A DNA stretch of 64,000 nt, taken from contig NZ_LGED01000113.1 of NCBI RefSeq assembly GCF_001280085.1, forward strand, positions 166,753 through 230,752, read 5' to 3'. This stretch comes from Saccharothrix sp. NRRL B-16348 (lineage in GTDB: Bacteria > Actinomycetota > Actinomycetes > Mycobacteriales > Pseudonocardiaceae). This document shows, one piece after another, positions 17,177 through 26,681 of this stretch. Positions within the stretch are counted from its first letter, which is position 1, and each line of letters begins with the position of its first letter. A program made the position numbers and the translations under genes. The notes beneath the pieces are model-generated. The model did no database searches and was not told the DNA's origin. It saw only the letters and a list, made by a program, of their open reading frames with translations.

Positions 17177-17683
17177 TCAGACCCGGTGGAACGCGCTGCC
17201 GTAGAACAACAGCGCCTCCGTGCCCGCGCCCCGGCTGCAACTGAGCACCTGACCCACGAAGATGGTGTGGTCACCACCGTCGTAGGACTGCACCAGGTCG
17301 CACTCCAGCCACGCCAGCGAGCCGTTGAGCAGCGGCGCGCCGCTGCGCGGTCCCTCCAGCCAGTCCACCGCGTCGAACTGCTCCGGCCCGAGCGTCCGGC
17401 GCTTGTCGGCGAAGTACTTCGCGGTGTCCCGCTGGTCGGCGCTCATGATCGAGACGCCGAACCGCTTGGTGTTGGCGATCGCGTCGTGCATGACCGCCGA
17501 GTGGGCGATGCAGGCCAGCACGAGCGGCGGGTCGAGCGACACCGAGGTGAACGCGTTCGCCGTCATGCCGTGCGCGTGCTCGCCGCCGACCGTCAGCACC
17601 GTGACCCCGGTCGCGAACAGGGACATGGCGTCCCGCAGCGAGGTCTCCTCCATCGTGGGCGCCGCCTCGTACATGTCCGTCAT
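17177..17683 (-). CDS. Flavin reductase (E6-like)
   Basis: A 168-residue flavin reductase-like FMN-binding protein (HpaC/SgcE6 class): LFATGVTVLTVGGEHAHGMT, ANAFTSVSLDPPLVLACI and the C-terminal GDHTIFVGQVLS are typical. Such proteins use NAD(P)H to supply reduced flavin to two-component monooxygenases or halogenases. Its ATG overlaps the thioesterase stop (ATGA). E6 flavin reductases occur in nine-membered enediyne clusters. No obvious flavin-dependent monooxygenase partner is in the window. Confidence 0.9.
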   Translation of the reverse strand: MTDMYEAAPTMEETSLRDAMSLFATGVTVLTVGGEHAHGMTANAFTSVSLDPPLVLACIAHSAVMHDAIANTKRFGVSIMSADQRDTAKYFADKRRTLGPEQFDAVDWLEGPRSGAPLLNGSLAWLECDLVQSYDGGDHTIFVGQVLSCSRGAGTEALLFYGSAFHRV

Positions 17684-18138
17684 CCCCCCAGCCCGGCGCG
17701 GGCCAGCGCCGGGGCCTCGGCGTAGGGCGTGAGCGCCTTCCGCAGGTCTTCGGGCACCCGCGAGGGCACCGTGTTGGTGTTCGGGCCGCGCATGCACGCG
17801 ATCCGCTGCCTGCCCTTGGCGACCAGGACCTCCGCGCCGCCGGTGACCTTGACGTAGTCGAAGCTGAACTGGATCTGCGTCTGGGTCAGCTCTTCCAGCC
17901 GCATCCGCACCGACAGGTCGTCGAAGAGCGTGATCTCGGAGAAGAACTCGCACTCCACCTTGAGGGTGAACAGCTTGAGGTCGTCCTGGAGGTCCTGCAG
18001 CACGCTCGGCGCCTTCTCCTTCAGGAACATCTCCCGGCACCGCCCCTGCCACCGCAGGTAGTTCACGTAGTACACGTTGCCGACGAGGTTGGTCTCCTCG
18101 AAACCGACGGTGTGGCGGATCTCGTAGTAGTTGGTCAC
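17680..18138 (-). CDS. Enediyne hot-dog thioesterase (E10/TE)
   Basis: A 152-residue single hot-dog domain. The segment FEETNLVGNVYYVNYLRWQG is the signature of enediyne thioesterases of the SgcE10/CalE7/DynE7 type, which release the linear polyene from the PKSE acyl carrier domain. Family enzymes lack a carboxylate nucleophile and use Arg and Tyr/Asn side chains around this motif. The GTG start lies one base after the PKSE stop codon, so the two are translationally coupled as in known enediyne loci. Confidence 0.93.
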   Translation of the reverse strand: MTNYYEIRHTVGFEETNLVGNVYYVNYLRWQGRCREMFLKEKAPSVLQDLQDDLKLFTLKVECEFFSEITLFDDLSVRMRLEELTQTQIQFSFDYVKVTGGAEVLVAKGRQRIACMRGPNTNTVPSRVPEDLRKALTPYAEAPALARAGLGG

Positions 18139-18139
18139 G

Positions 18140-21100
18140 TCAGCCCTCCTTGCCCACGAGCACCGCGAACACCACCGGCTCGGCCCGGTCGATGACGGTG
18201 GTCACCCAGGTGGCGACCTTGGCGTCGCCGGTCGACAGCACGGCCCAGCCGTCCGGGTGGACCCGGTCGACGGTCAGCGCCTGCGTGGTGGAACCGGTCT
18301 TGCGCAGGCACTCCAGGGCACTCCACACGCGAGTGCCGGAGATCGCCGCGGTCTCGCCCACCTCGGAGGTGAGCAGGTCCCGCACGGCGATCAGGTCCTC
18401 GCCGAGCAGACCGGTCCAGTCCTCTTCGGACCGGGCCACGGCCTCCTCGACGTCCACGCCGAGGGCGCCGCCCTGTCCCGCCGCGGCGAACGTGATGCCC
18501 GCGCTGTGCGAGGCGGACACCTCGACGCCGTCGACCTCGGGCTTGCCGTCGGGCCGGTAGCGCACGTCGACGGGACGGTCCAGCGCCCGGCTCAGCGCGA
18601 GCGCGGTCTGCGCCCGGCGCTCCGGCGTGGTGTCGGTCGGGTCGGGCTCGACCACGATCGCGCGGCTGCCGCCCAGGACCCGCTCCAGCGAGCGCTCCAG
18701 GTACGAGCCGAGCATGGTCGGCGTCCACGGTCCCGCGCCGTCGCGCTTGCGCACGGCCCGCAGCACCAGCCCTTCCCACCGCTCGACGAGCCGCCCCTCG
18801 GGGTCGCGCACGTCGAGGTCGTAGGTGTAGCTGTCGCCGTCCTGCGACCGCTCGCGGGCGTCCAGCACCACGTACTGGGCGAGCTGGTCGACCTGCGCGG
18901 CCAGGTAGAGCCGCTCCACGCTCTGCGGCAGCAGCGTGGCGTCGGGGACGCAGCACTGGATGGCGTGCATCATCACGTCCCGCGTGCCCGGGTCGGCCAG
19001 CATCCGGTCCTGCGGCAGGAACGGGGCGAACCAGGAGGCGACGGAGGTCGTGGCGACCTCGGCCACCGCGTGCCGGGCGCTCGCCCGCCGGTAGCCCTGC
19101 AACCGCTGGAACCGCTTGCCCTGGAACAGGACGCTGCCGTACAGCTCGGTGACCGGGTCGACCGGCACGAGCGGCAGCGCGGGACCGCCGTCGACCACGT
19201 CGCCGGGGATCGCCGGCCGCGGGAACCGCAGCCTCGCCCGGAAGTGGTCGGCGGAGAACCCGGTGTCCTCGGCCCGGATCGCCACGTCCACCGTCTCGGC
19301 GTCGCGGGCGAGCGCGGCGATCCGCACCGTCAGCGAGCCTCCCGGCCGCACGACCACCGGCCGCAGGAACTCCACGTCCTCCAGCATCGGCGGCGCGTCG
19401 TGCCCGGTGAGGGCGGCGGCCACCTGGGTCATGGCCTCCATGCCGATGACGGCCGGGAACAGCAGGTCGCCTTCGAGCAGGTGGTCGCCCAGGTACGGGT
19501 CGCTGCCGTCGGACAGGTCGGCCTCGGTGACCAGCTCGACCGCCGGGTAGTGGACCAGGACGCGGTCCACGAACCGGGCCAGCGGCAGCTCGGTGCGCGC
19601 CATCTCCAACGTCGGCAGGCCCGCGGCGCGGCCGGAGACCACGAGCACGGGGCCCACGGTCGGGTCGGCCAGCACCTCGCGGAGCACCGCGATGCCCGCT
19701 TCGGTGGAGATCGGCGTGATGCCGTCGCGCATCAGCGCCTCGACCACGCCCAGCCGCTCGCCCATGCCCGCGCCGGACCAGACCGACCACTCCAGCGCCA
19801 GCACCCTGGCCTGCGGGTGCTTCACGCCGAAGTCGACGGTCAGCTCGCTCATCCAGTCGTTGGCGGTGGAGTAGTGCGCCTCACCGCGCAGCCCCGCCCG
19901 GCCGATGATGCTGCCGAACGTGACCAGGAGCTTGATCCGCTCCGGGTCGACGGCGTCGAGCACCGCGTTCAGGCCGGAGATCTTCGGCGCCAGCGTGGCG
20001 CGGAAGTCCTCTTCGGACAGTCCGGTCAACGCCTTGGGCTCGTTGCGGCCCGCGCCGTGCAGCACGGCGGTGACCTCGCCCAGCTCGGCGCGGAACCGCG
20101 CCACGGCGGCGGCGATCTGCTCGGCGGAGGTCACGTCGGCCCGCTCGTAGACGTGCTTGATGCCGGCCGCGGTCATCCTGGCGAGGTTGCCCGCCAGCTC
20201 CGGGTCGGTGGCCGGGTCGGCCCGGCCGAGCAGCGCCAGGGACGCGCCCGAGTCGGTGGCCATCGCGATGGCGCACTCGGCCGTGATGCCCTTGCCGCCA
20301 CCGGTGACCAGCAGGACGTCGCCCGAGTCGAGCGGCGTTCCTTCCGCCTGACCGGACACCGCCCGCAGCACGGGCACCGTCCGCACGCCGTCGGCGTCGT
20401 ACCGGACCTGCGAGAAGTCCGTGGTGGCCGCGATCTCGGCCGCCACCCGGCGCACCGCGTCGGTCTCGTCGGCCAAGTCGACCAACGTCACCGGGATGTG
20501 CGGCGCCTCCAGGTGCAGCGTGCGGGCCAGGCCCGACGCGCCGAGCTTGTGCTGCACGACCGCGAGCCTGCGGCCGGACGCCAGCACGTCGCGCGCGGCC
20601 TCCAGGAACAGGCCGACGTGCGCGTCACCGCCCTCCGGCGGCAGCAGCAGGAGCACGCCGTCGCCGGGCAGGCCGGCCTTCAGCGGCTCGGCCAGCGGGT
20701 GGCCCTCCGGGGCGTAGACCGTCCACTCCCCCACCGGTCCGGGCGTCGCCGCGACGAGCTCGCGCTCGACGTGCTCCACCAGGAACGGCCGCACCCACGG
20801 CGCGACGCCCGGCACCTCGCCGTTGTCGCGTTCCTCGGCGTGCGCCGTCTCGGCCAGGTTGTCGATCAGGTCGGCCAGCTCGCCCATCCGCACGGTGGCG
20901 AAGTTGGTCGTGCCCTCCAGGGCCGGGCGGCCGAGGCTGCGGGTGACCTCGTTGACCAGCTGGCCGACCGTGATCGAGCTCAGGTGCAGGTCGTCCAACG
21001 GGTGGGTGTCCGCGGTGATGGCGTCCAGCGGCAGCTCCACGCGCTGCGCGGCCAGGCGGCGCAGCAGTTCCAGCGTGGACTCGCCGTCGGAGCCCTCGGC

Positions 21101-23896
21101 CGCCTTGGGCTTGGCCGCCTTGGCCGCCGCGGCGGCGTCCTGCTCGGCCGAGCGCAGGCTCGAGTCGAGCGCGGGAGCCGTCTCGCAGGGGCTCGCCAGG
21201 AACGTCATCGAGCCGTCCAGCGGCAGGTCGCGGAGGACCCGGTCGCTGAACAGGGCTTCCGTGCGGACCGGCGCGCCGAGCACGTGCGCGGCGGCGACGA
21301 CGGTCAGCAGCGACGTGAGCGACGCGCTGTCCGTGTCGACCGAGAGCACGGGCTTGTCGGGCGCGATCTCCTCCAGCAGGCCGGTGAGGACGCGGCCGGG
21401 GCCGACCTCGACGACCAGGTCGGTCACCGCGGCGGCCTTGGCGGCGGCCTCGTGGAACCGGACCGGGAGGGTGATCTGGTCGCGCAGCAGCTCGCGCAGG
21501 TCGACGCCCGCCTCCAGCACCTCACCGGTGACGGTGGAGTGCACCGGGCGGATCAGCCGGCCGAAGTCGAAGTCGACCAGCCGCTCCTGCATGGCCGCCG
21601 CCGCCGGGGACACCAGCGGCGAGTGGAACGCGTGGGAGACGTTGATGCGGGTCGCCTGCACGCCCGCGGCACGGGCCACCGCGGTCACCCGGTCCACGGC
21701 CTCGGCCGGGCCGGACAGCACCGTCTGCGACGGGCCGTTGTAGCCGGCGATCACGACGTCCTCGCCGGCCGCCAGCTCGAGCGCGCGCTCGGGCGTCGTG
21801 GCCAGGCCGGCCATCGCGCCGCCGCCCTTGCTCGCGCTCGCCATGACGCGACCGCGCTCGGCGGCCAGCGACAGCACCCGGTTGGCGCTGAGCGCGCCGC
21901 CCCAGTGCACCGCGGACAGCTCGCCGAGGCTGTGCCCGACCGCCGTGTGCGCCTCGATGCCCAGTTCCCGCAACACGTTCAGCGCGGCGAGCGAACCGGC
22001 GACGATGCGCGGCTGCGCCACCTCCGTGGCGACCTGGTCGCCGTCGGTGGGCAGGCCCGCGGACTGGAAGACCTCGTCGGCGACCGGGAAGCGGCGGCGG
22101 ATCGCGCCGACCGTGCCGCGGCCGGAGCCCTGGCCCGGGAACAGGAACGCCAGGCGCGGCGCCGTGGTCCGGTCGTCCAGGAACACGCCGTCGGCGGCGT
22201 CGAAGAGCGTGGTGCCCTCGCTGACCGCGACGATCAGCTTCTCGACCTTGCGCTCGGCCTCCTCGGGCGTGCGGGCCACGACGGCGCCGCGCAGCGACGA
22301 ACCGCCGAGCCGTGCCGCCAGCGCCGACGCCAGGTCGCCCAGCTCGGCGTACGCCAGCTTGGGCAGCAGGGCGGCGACCTCGGCGACGCGGTCCTTCAGC
22401 GTCGTGCGGTCCGGCGCGTCGAACAGCAGCACCTCGGCGTCCTGGCGACCGGAGACCAGCGCCTTCGTGCGGACGTCGAGCTGCTCGCGGCGAGGCGCGT
22501 CGGGCGCGGCCTCCAGGGCGATGTGGGTGTTGATGCCACCGAAGCCCATGGCCGACACGCCGGCGCGCACCGGCTGGTCCTCCGGCCACAGCTCGGCTTC
22601 GAGCGGCACGTACATCACCGCGTCGCCGGCGGTCAGCTTCGGGTGCGGGTCGTAGTGGCCCGTGCCCGGCGGGATGACCTGGTGGTGCACGGCGAGGGCC
22701 GCCTTGATCAGTCCGGCGACCCCCGCCGCTGCCTTGGTGTGCCCGAAGTTGCCCTTGACGGTGCTCAGCGCGGCGGGCCGGGCGTCCGGGTTCGCCATGC
22801 GGCGGGCCGAGGACAACGCCTCGATCTCCGTCTCGTCGCCCAGCGCCGTGCCGGTGCCGTGGCCCTCGAAGTAGGACACCGACTCCAGGCCGTAGCCCGC
22901 GCGGCCGTAGGCGCGGTGCAGGGCCAGGCGGTGGCCCTCGGCCTCGGGACGGGTGATGCCGCCCTTGCCGTCCGACGAGACGCCCCAGCCGGCGATGGTC
23001 GCGTAGATCCGCGCGCCCTTGGCCAGCGCGTCCTCCTCGCGCATCAGCACGAGCGAACCGGCGCCCTCCCCCGGCCAGAAGCCGTTGGAGTTCTTGTCGT
23101 AGACCTTCATGACGTCCTTGGCCAGCGCGCCGGTCTTGGCGAAGCCGATGACCTCGAACGGGTCGATCGAGAGGTCCACACCGCCCGCGATGGCCACGTC
23201 CATGTCGCCCTCGACGAGCGACTTGGCGGCCGTGGCGACCGACAGCAACGACGAGGAGCACGCGCCGTCGACGGTGTAGCCGCCGCCGCGCAGGTCGAAG
23301 TAGTTGCAGATGCGGCCCGCGATGGTGTTGGCGAGGCCGCCCGCCAGGGTGTCCTCGTTGATCTCCGGGAACGGCGCCTTGTAGTCCACTTCCAGCTCGG
23401 CCAGGAAGCCCGCGATCTCGTCCTCGGGCCAGCCCTTGCCGGTCAGCGCCGCGGCGACCGTGCGCCGCACGTACGGCCAGCGCAGCCGCATCACGTTCGC
23501 GCGGGAGAACTCACCGGTGAGGCTGTTGCCCAGCACCACGCCCGTGGTCCGGTTCGGCAGGCCCACGCCGTCGGGGAAGCCCGCGTCGGCCAGCGCCTGG
23601 GCCGTCACGTCGAGCGCGAGCCAGTGCGTCAGGTCCGTGGAGCGGAACGTGCTGCCGGCCACGCGGTAGCGAACCCGGTCGAACTCGAAGTCTCGCAGCA
23701 CCGCCGCCTTCGTGGTGTAGAAGCGGTCGGGTGCCTCGGGGTCGGGGGAGTAGTAGTCCGCCTGGTTCATCCGCTCGTCGGGCAGCCTGCGGAAGGCCCG
23801 ACGCCCGGCCAGGACGTTCTCCCACAGTTCCCCGGTGGAACCGGCATCGGGGTAGCGCAGGCCGATGCCGACGATTGCGATCCGCTCACTGCTCAT
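18140..23896 (-). CDS. Iterative type I enediyne polyketide synthase (PKSE)
   Basis: A 1918-residue PKSE with the standard domain order. KS ~1-460: Cys213 in DGACSSS, His346 in EGHGTGT, His386 in NFGHTKA. AT ~575-880: Ser656 in GHSLGE. ACP ~940-1015: Ser in DLHLSSI near 973. KR ~1190-1420: TGGGKGIT, Tyr1342 in HYSTAND. DH ~1440-1660: His1472 in HLLEGDLLFP. C-terminal phosphopantetheinyl transferase ~1730-1918: GVDVEEA and WSALECLRKT. The length matches known PKSEs (about 1900-1950). The enzyme builds the linear polyene precursor of the enediyne core and self-phosphopantetheinylates its ACP. The ATG 5' of ERIAIVGIG is chosen by family alignment; the Shine-Dalgarno is weak (GGTGAAAGC). Confidence 0.96.
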   Translation of the reverse strand: MSSERIAIVGIGLRYPDAGSTGELWENVLAGRRAFRRLPDERMNQADYYSPDPEAPDRFYTTKAAVLRDFEFDRVRYRVAGSTFRSTDLTHWLALDVTAQALADAGFPDGVGLPNRTTGVVLGNSLTGEFSRANVMRLRWPYVRRTVAAALTGKGWPEDEIAGFLAELEVDYKAPFPEINEDTLAGGLANTIAGRICNYFDLRGGGYTVDGACSSSLLSVATAAKSLVEGDMDVAIAGGVDLSIDPFEVIGFAKTGALAKDVMKVYDKNSNGFWPGEGAGSLVLMREEDALAKGARIYATIAGWGVSSDGKGGITRPEAEGHRLALHRAYGRAGYGLESVSYFEGHGTGTALGDETEIEALSSARRMANPDARPAALSTVKGNFGHTKAAAGVAGLIKAALAVHHQVIPPGTGHYDPHPKLTAGDAVMYVPLEAELWPEDQPVRAGVSAMGFGGINTHIALEAAPDAPRREQLDVRTKALVSGRQDAEVLLFDAPDRTTLKDRVAEVAALLPKLAYAELGDLASALAARLGGSSLRGAVVARTPEEAERKVEKLIVAVSEGTTLFDAADGVFLDDRTTAPRLAFLFPGQGSGRGTVGAIRRRFPVADEVFQSAGLPTDGDQVATEVAQPRIVAGSLAALNVLRELGIEAHTAVGHSLGELSAVHWGGALSANRVLSLAAERGRVMASASKGGGAMAGLATTPERALELAAGEDVVIAGYNGPSQTVLSGPAEAVDRVTAVARAAGVQATRINVSHAFHSPLVSPAAAAMQERLVDFDFGRLIRPVHSTVTGEVLEAGVDLRELLRDQITLPVRFHEAAAKAAAVTDLVVEVGPGRVLTGLLEEIAPDKPVLSVDTDSASLTSLLTVVAAAHVLGAPVRTEALFSDRVLRDLPLDGSMTFLASPCETAPALDSSLRSAEQDAAAAAKAAKPKAAEGSDGESTLELLRRLAAQRVELPLDAITADTHPLDDLHLSSITVGQLVNEVTRSLGRPALEGTTNFATVRMGELADLIDNLAETAHAEERDNGEVPGVAPWVRPFLVEHVERELVAATPGPVGEWTVYAPEGHPLAEPLKAGLPGDGVLLLLPPEGGDAHVGLFLEAARDVLASGRRLAVVQHKLGASGLARTLHLEAPHIPVTLVDLADETDAVRRVAAEIAATTDFSQVRYDADGVRTVPVLRAVSGQAEGTPLDSGDVLLVTGGGKGITAECAIAMATDSGASLALLGRADPATDPELAGNLARMTAAGIKHVYERADVTSAEQIAAAVARFRAELGEVTAVLHGAGRNEPKALTGLSEEDFRATLAPKISGLNAVLDAVDPERIKLLVTFGSIIGRAGLRGEAHYSTANDWMSELTVDFGVKHPQARVLALEWSVWSGAGMGERLGVVEALMRDGITPISTEAGIAVLREVLADPTVGPVLVVSGRAAGLPTLEMARTELPLARFVDRVLVHYPAVELVTEADLSDGSDPYLGDHLLEGDLLFPAVIGMEAMTQVAAALTGHDAPPMLEDVEFLRPVVVRPGGSLTVRIAALARDAETVDVAIRAEDTGFSADHFRARLRFPRPAIPGDVVDGGPALPLVPVDPVTELYGSVLFQGKRFQRLQGYRRASARHAVAEVATTSVASWFAPFLPQDRMLADPGTRDVMMHAIQCCVPDATLLPQSVERLYLAAQVDQLAQYVVLDARERSQDGDSYTYDLDVRDPEGRLVERWEGLVLRAVRKRDGAGPWTPTMLGSYLERSLERVLGGSRAIVVEPDPTDTTPERRAQTALALSRALDRPVDVRYRPDGKPEVDGVEVSASHSAGITFAAAGQGGALGVDVEEAVARSEEDWTGLLGEDLIAVRDLLTSEVGETAAISGTRVWSALECLRKTGSTTQALTVDRVHPDGWAVLSTGDAKVATWVTTVIDRAEPVVFAVLVGKEG

Positions 23897-24337
23897 GCTT
23901 TCACCGTCTTTGAGGACATCGGGGGTTCTGGATGGTCCGAAAAAAATGCTGCCGTGCGGCAATACGACAAACACACACGGCACTTCGTAAAAGTGCGCAA
24001 CGTAAGACTGCACGACCGCCCGACGACACTGCTTCTCCGATTTTGCCCTGCTGACCTGCGCTTTTTCCATAACAGCGTGATTTGAATTCTTCATGTGACG
24101 GGCGAGTGGCCACGACGTGTCACCGACCCCTGCCCGCCGACCCTCGGCAGCCCGCAAACCTGCGGGCTCGTCCGGCTGCGCGCCGGAGTGCCGCTCGACG
24201 TGGACCGTTCGGCCCAGCGGGTGCGCACAACGGAAGAAGTAATCGAGACATAACACTGGGATGCTTTGCAGGCCCCCGGATCGACGCAGCAAAAGGGGCT
24301 CCACGTCGGCCACCAGATTGCTCCGGAGAGGGATCAC
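23897..24337. other. Divergent promoter region of PKS operon
   Basis: A 441-bp gap between the PKSE gene and the rightward membrane protein gene. Bases 23935-24095 are clearly AT-richer than the flanks (runs such as GAAAAAAATGC and CATAACAGCGTGATTTGAATTC on the top strand), as expected of a regulated divergent promoter. No gene is supported; the PKSE frame stays open upstream but the sequence does not look coding. Confidence 0.55.
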
Positions 24338-25321
24338 ATGGTGCGCACCGGAACCAACCGACTCACCCAACGGGAGTCCAGCACGACGGCCGTGGCCACG
24401 TCGTCGTTCGTCAACGGCCACTTCCCCGACAGGCGGGGGCTCATCGTCCTGCTCAGCTCGATCGCGGGCTTCCTGCTGACCGTCGTGTGGTCGGCGCAGT
24501 TCGTCGACTCGACCATCGGCGACAGCGTGGCCAACACCCTGCTCGGCCACGACGCCAAGGAGACCCCGATCCAGGGCATCGCGGCGGGCATCGCCTTCGC
24601 GTTCGTCAGCGGCATCGCGGGCACGTTCACCGCCTGCAACATCGCCGCGTTCGGCGCCGTCGCGCCCATGCTCGGCTCCACCGGGTCGCGCTGGGCGAAG
24701 CTGGCCGCGACGCTCAAGCCGGTCGGCTGGCTGGCCGTCGGCATGATCCCGGTGTCCGCGCTGTACGGGGTGCTGGTCGGGATCGTCGGCACGCGGATGC
24801 CGCAGTTCGCCACCGCGGCCAACGTGCCGGGCACGCTGAGCAGCCGGAGCATCCAGTCGCTGATCGTCTTCGGCGTCATCGGGCTCGTGATGGTCTACAT
24901 GGGGCTCGCCGCGCTCGGCCTCGTGCGCGACCCGTTCCGCAAGATCGCCAAGCGGTTCCCGAACGCCCCGATGGTGTTCATGGGCGTGCTGATCGGCGGG
25001 TTCCTCATCGGTCGCCCGTTCGGCCTGTTCCGGCAGATGTTCCGTGACGCCGCGGAGAGCCACAACCCCCTCTACGGCGCCGCAGCGTTCACCCTTCAGT
25101 CGGTAGGCAACATCGTCATCATGGCCATACTGTTCCTCGTGCTGGCGTACTTCACCGGCGGCCGTTTGCAGCGGTGGCTCTCCGCCAAGCCGAGCCGGAT
25201 CGCCACCGTGACGGCCGTCGCGCTGATCGTCGCCGGCGTCTTCACCTTCATGTACTGGGACATCAGGATGCTGGCCCGGCGGGAGATCATCCCGTGGTAC
25301 CCGACGGCGCCGTGGTCCTGA
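24338..25321 (+). CDS. Polytopic membrane protein of enediyne locus
   Basis: A 327-residue protein with about seven predicted transmembrane helices starting near residues 33, 77, 128, 172, 211, 248 and 290. The second helix pair carries GIAGTFTACNIAAFGAVAPM, with a Cys in the membrane that loosely recalls DsbD/CcdA-like proteins; I cannot confirm the family. Good ribosome site (GGAGAGGG) before the ATG. The gene is divergent from PKSE and 25 nt upstream of the MetE-like gene, so it is likely co-transcribed with it. Possible roles are transport, sequestration or redox relay. Confidence 0.75.
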   Translation: MVRTGTNRLTQRESSTTAVATSSFVNGHFPDRRGLIVLLSSIAGFLLTVVWSAQFVDSTIGDSVANTLLGHDAKETPIQGIAAGIAFAFVSGIAGTFTACNIAAFGAVAPMLGSTGSRWAKLAATLKPVGWLAVGMIPVSALYGVLVGIVGTRMPQFATAANVPGTLSSRSIQSLIVFGVIGLVMVYMGLAALGLVRDPFRKIAKRFPNAPMVFMGVLIGGFLIGRPFGLFRQMFRDAAESHNPLYGAAAFTLQSVGNIVIMAILFLVLAYFTGGRLQRWLSAKPSRIATVTAVALIVAGVFTFMYWDIRMLARREIIPWYPTAPWS

Positions 25322-25346
25322 TCGCGTCGAGGGGAACAACCACACC

Positions 25347-26411
25347 ATGGGCATTCCGACCGAGCCGATCGGCAGCGTCCCGCGGCCCGCGAAGCTCCTC
25401 AAGGGCTTCCAGGACCACGCGGAAGGCCGCATCGACGCCGCAGCGCTGCGCGAACTGACCGACGAGGCGTTAGCGGACACGGTCAGCCGGTTCGAGGGCA
25501 CCGGTTCGCCGGTGCTCACCGACGGCGAGCAGGACAAGCCGAGCTTCCTGACCTACCCGGTAGCGGGCATCCCGGACCTGGCGGCGGGCGGCGCGGTCGT
25601 GCCGTTCGCCGACGGGCACACCCGGGAGCTGCCGGTGCTGACGAGCGGCCCGTTCCGCTACTCCGCGCACGCCGTTGACCTGCTGCGGGCCACGCAGCAG
25701 CTCACGGCGCTGCCGGTGAAGCAGCCGGTGATCGCGCCGTCGGCGCTGGCCCTGCTCTACCCGGGCGACGGGATCGACGGCTACTCGCGTGACGAGTTCA
25801 TCGCGGACCTCGTCAACGAGACCGAGGCGGACATCCGCGCCTGCCTGGACGCGGGGGCGGCCGTGGTGCAGCTGGACTTCACCGAGGGGCGGCTGTCGCT
25901 CAAGCTCGACCCGTCGGGCGGGCTGCTGCGCGACTTCGTGTCGCTCAACAACGCGGTGCTGGAGCGGTTCTCCGAGGCGGACCGGGCCAGGATCGGGCTG
26001 CACACCTGCCCCGGCGGCGACTGGGACTCCACGCACAGCGCGGACGTCGACTACGCCGACCTGCTGCCGGACCTGTTCCGGATCAAGGCCGGCCGGTTCT
26101 ACGTGCAGCTGGCCAGCGAGCCCGACCGCCGCCGGGTGCTGGAGATCATCAAGGAGCACCTGCCCGCCGACGCGCAGGTCTTCATCGGCGTGACCGACCC
26201 GATCGACCCGCGGGTGGAGACGCCCGAGGAGGTGCGCGACCGCGTGCTGGAGGCGGCCGAGTTCATCCCCGTCGACCGGCTGGGCACCTGCGACGACTGC
26301 GGGTTCGCCCCGTTCGCCGACGACACCTCGACCTCCCGTGACACGGCGTTCGCCAAGATCGCCGCCCGCGTCGAGGGCACGAAGCTCGCCGAGGTGGCGC
26401 TGGGTCTCTGA
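25347..26411 (+). CDS. MetE C-terminal-type methyltransferase, half-length
   Basis: A 354-residue protein similar to the C-terminal catalytic half of cobalamin-independent methionine synthase. Zn-ligand candidates are present: His and Cys in GLHTCPGG (about residue 222) and Cys in CDDCGF (about 315). The N-terminal folate-positioning half of true MetE (about 750 residues) is absent. Related half-length proteins move methyl or thioalkyl groups from various donors to thiols. In this setting it could act in SAM recycling or make a C-S bond on an enediyne intermediate; neither is shown. Ribosome site GAGGGGAAC. Confidence 0.85.
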   Translation: MGIPTEPIGSVPRPAKLLKGFQDHAEGRIDAAALRELTDEALADTVSRFEGTGSPVLTDGEQDKPSFLTYPVAGIPDLAAGGAVVPFADGHTRELPVLTSGPFRYSAHAVDLLRATQQLTALPVKQPVIAPSALALLYPGDGIDGYSRDEFIADLVNETEADIRACLDAGAAVVQLDFTEGRLSLKLDPSGGLLRDFVSLNNAVLERFSEADRARIGLHTCPGGDWDSTHSADVDYADLLPDLFRIKAGRFYVQLASEPDRRRVLEIIKEHLPADAQVFIGVTDPIDPRVETPEEVRDRVLEAAEFIPVDRLGTCDDCGFAPFADDTSTSRDTAFAKIAARVEGTKLAEVALGL

Positions 26412-26422
26412 GTCGCGATCAC

Positions 26423-26465
26423 ACGACGCCGGGGCAGCCGCGATTCGCGGTCGTCCCGGCGTCGT
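26423..26465 (+). terminator. Hairpin after MetE-like gene
   Basis: ACGACGCCGGG (26423-26433) pairs with CCCGGCGTCGT (26455-26465), with an inner CCGCG/CGCGG stem around ATT. This bulged hairpin, 12 nt after the stop codon, separates the MetE-like operon from the UbiB operon. Confidence 0.65.
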
Positions 26466-26681
26466 CGCGTGCGCCCGTCACACCGCGCTTCTTTCGCCGC
26501 CGACGTGCGAACAGCAATGCGCGAGAAGAGGAACGCAGTCGCGTAACGCTGTAATGCATAAATACGTTTCCCTTCACGCCCCCAAGGCACGGAGGGAGTA
26601 GGCGGCGCGTCACCGGCGCCGAGACGATCGCAGGTGGGGCGGCGTCGTGCCGCCCGGCCGAATCGCACGACAGGGGCGAGG

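Noticed and set aside
18131..24085. Very long rightward open frame opposite the PKS gene
   Set aside because: It is the antisense shadow of the PKSE coding sequence in GC-rich DNA. Its composition (Arg, Gly, His, Val-rich, no domains) is that of a shadow frame, while the leftward frame has all PKSE domains.
23897..25537. N-terminal extension of the PKSE frame
   Set aside because: The frame stays open upstream but runs through an AT-rich promoter region and then antisense to the membrane protein gene. All PKSEs start close to the IAIVGIG segment, so the ATG at 23896 is taken.
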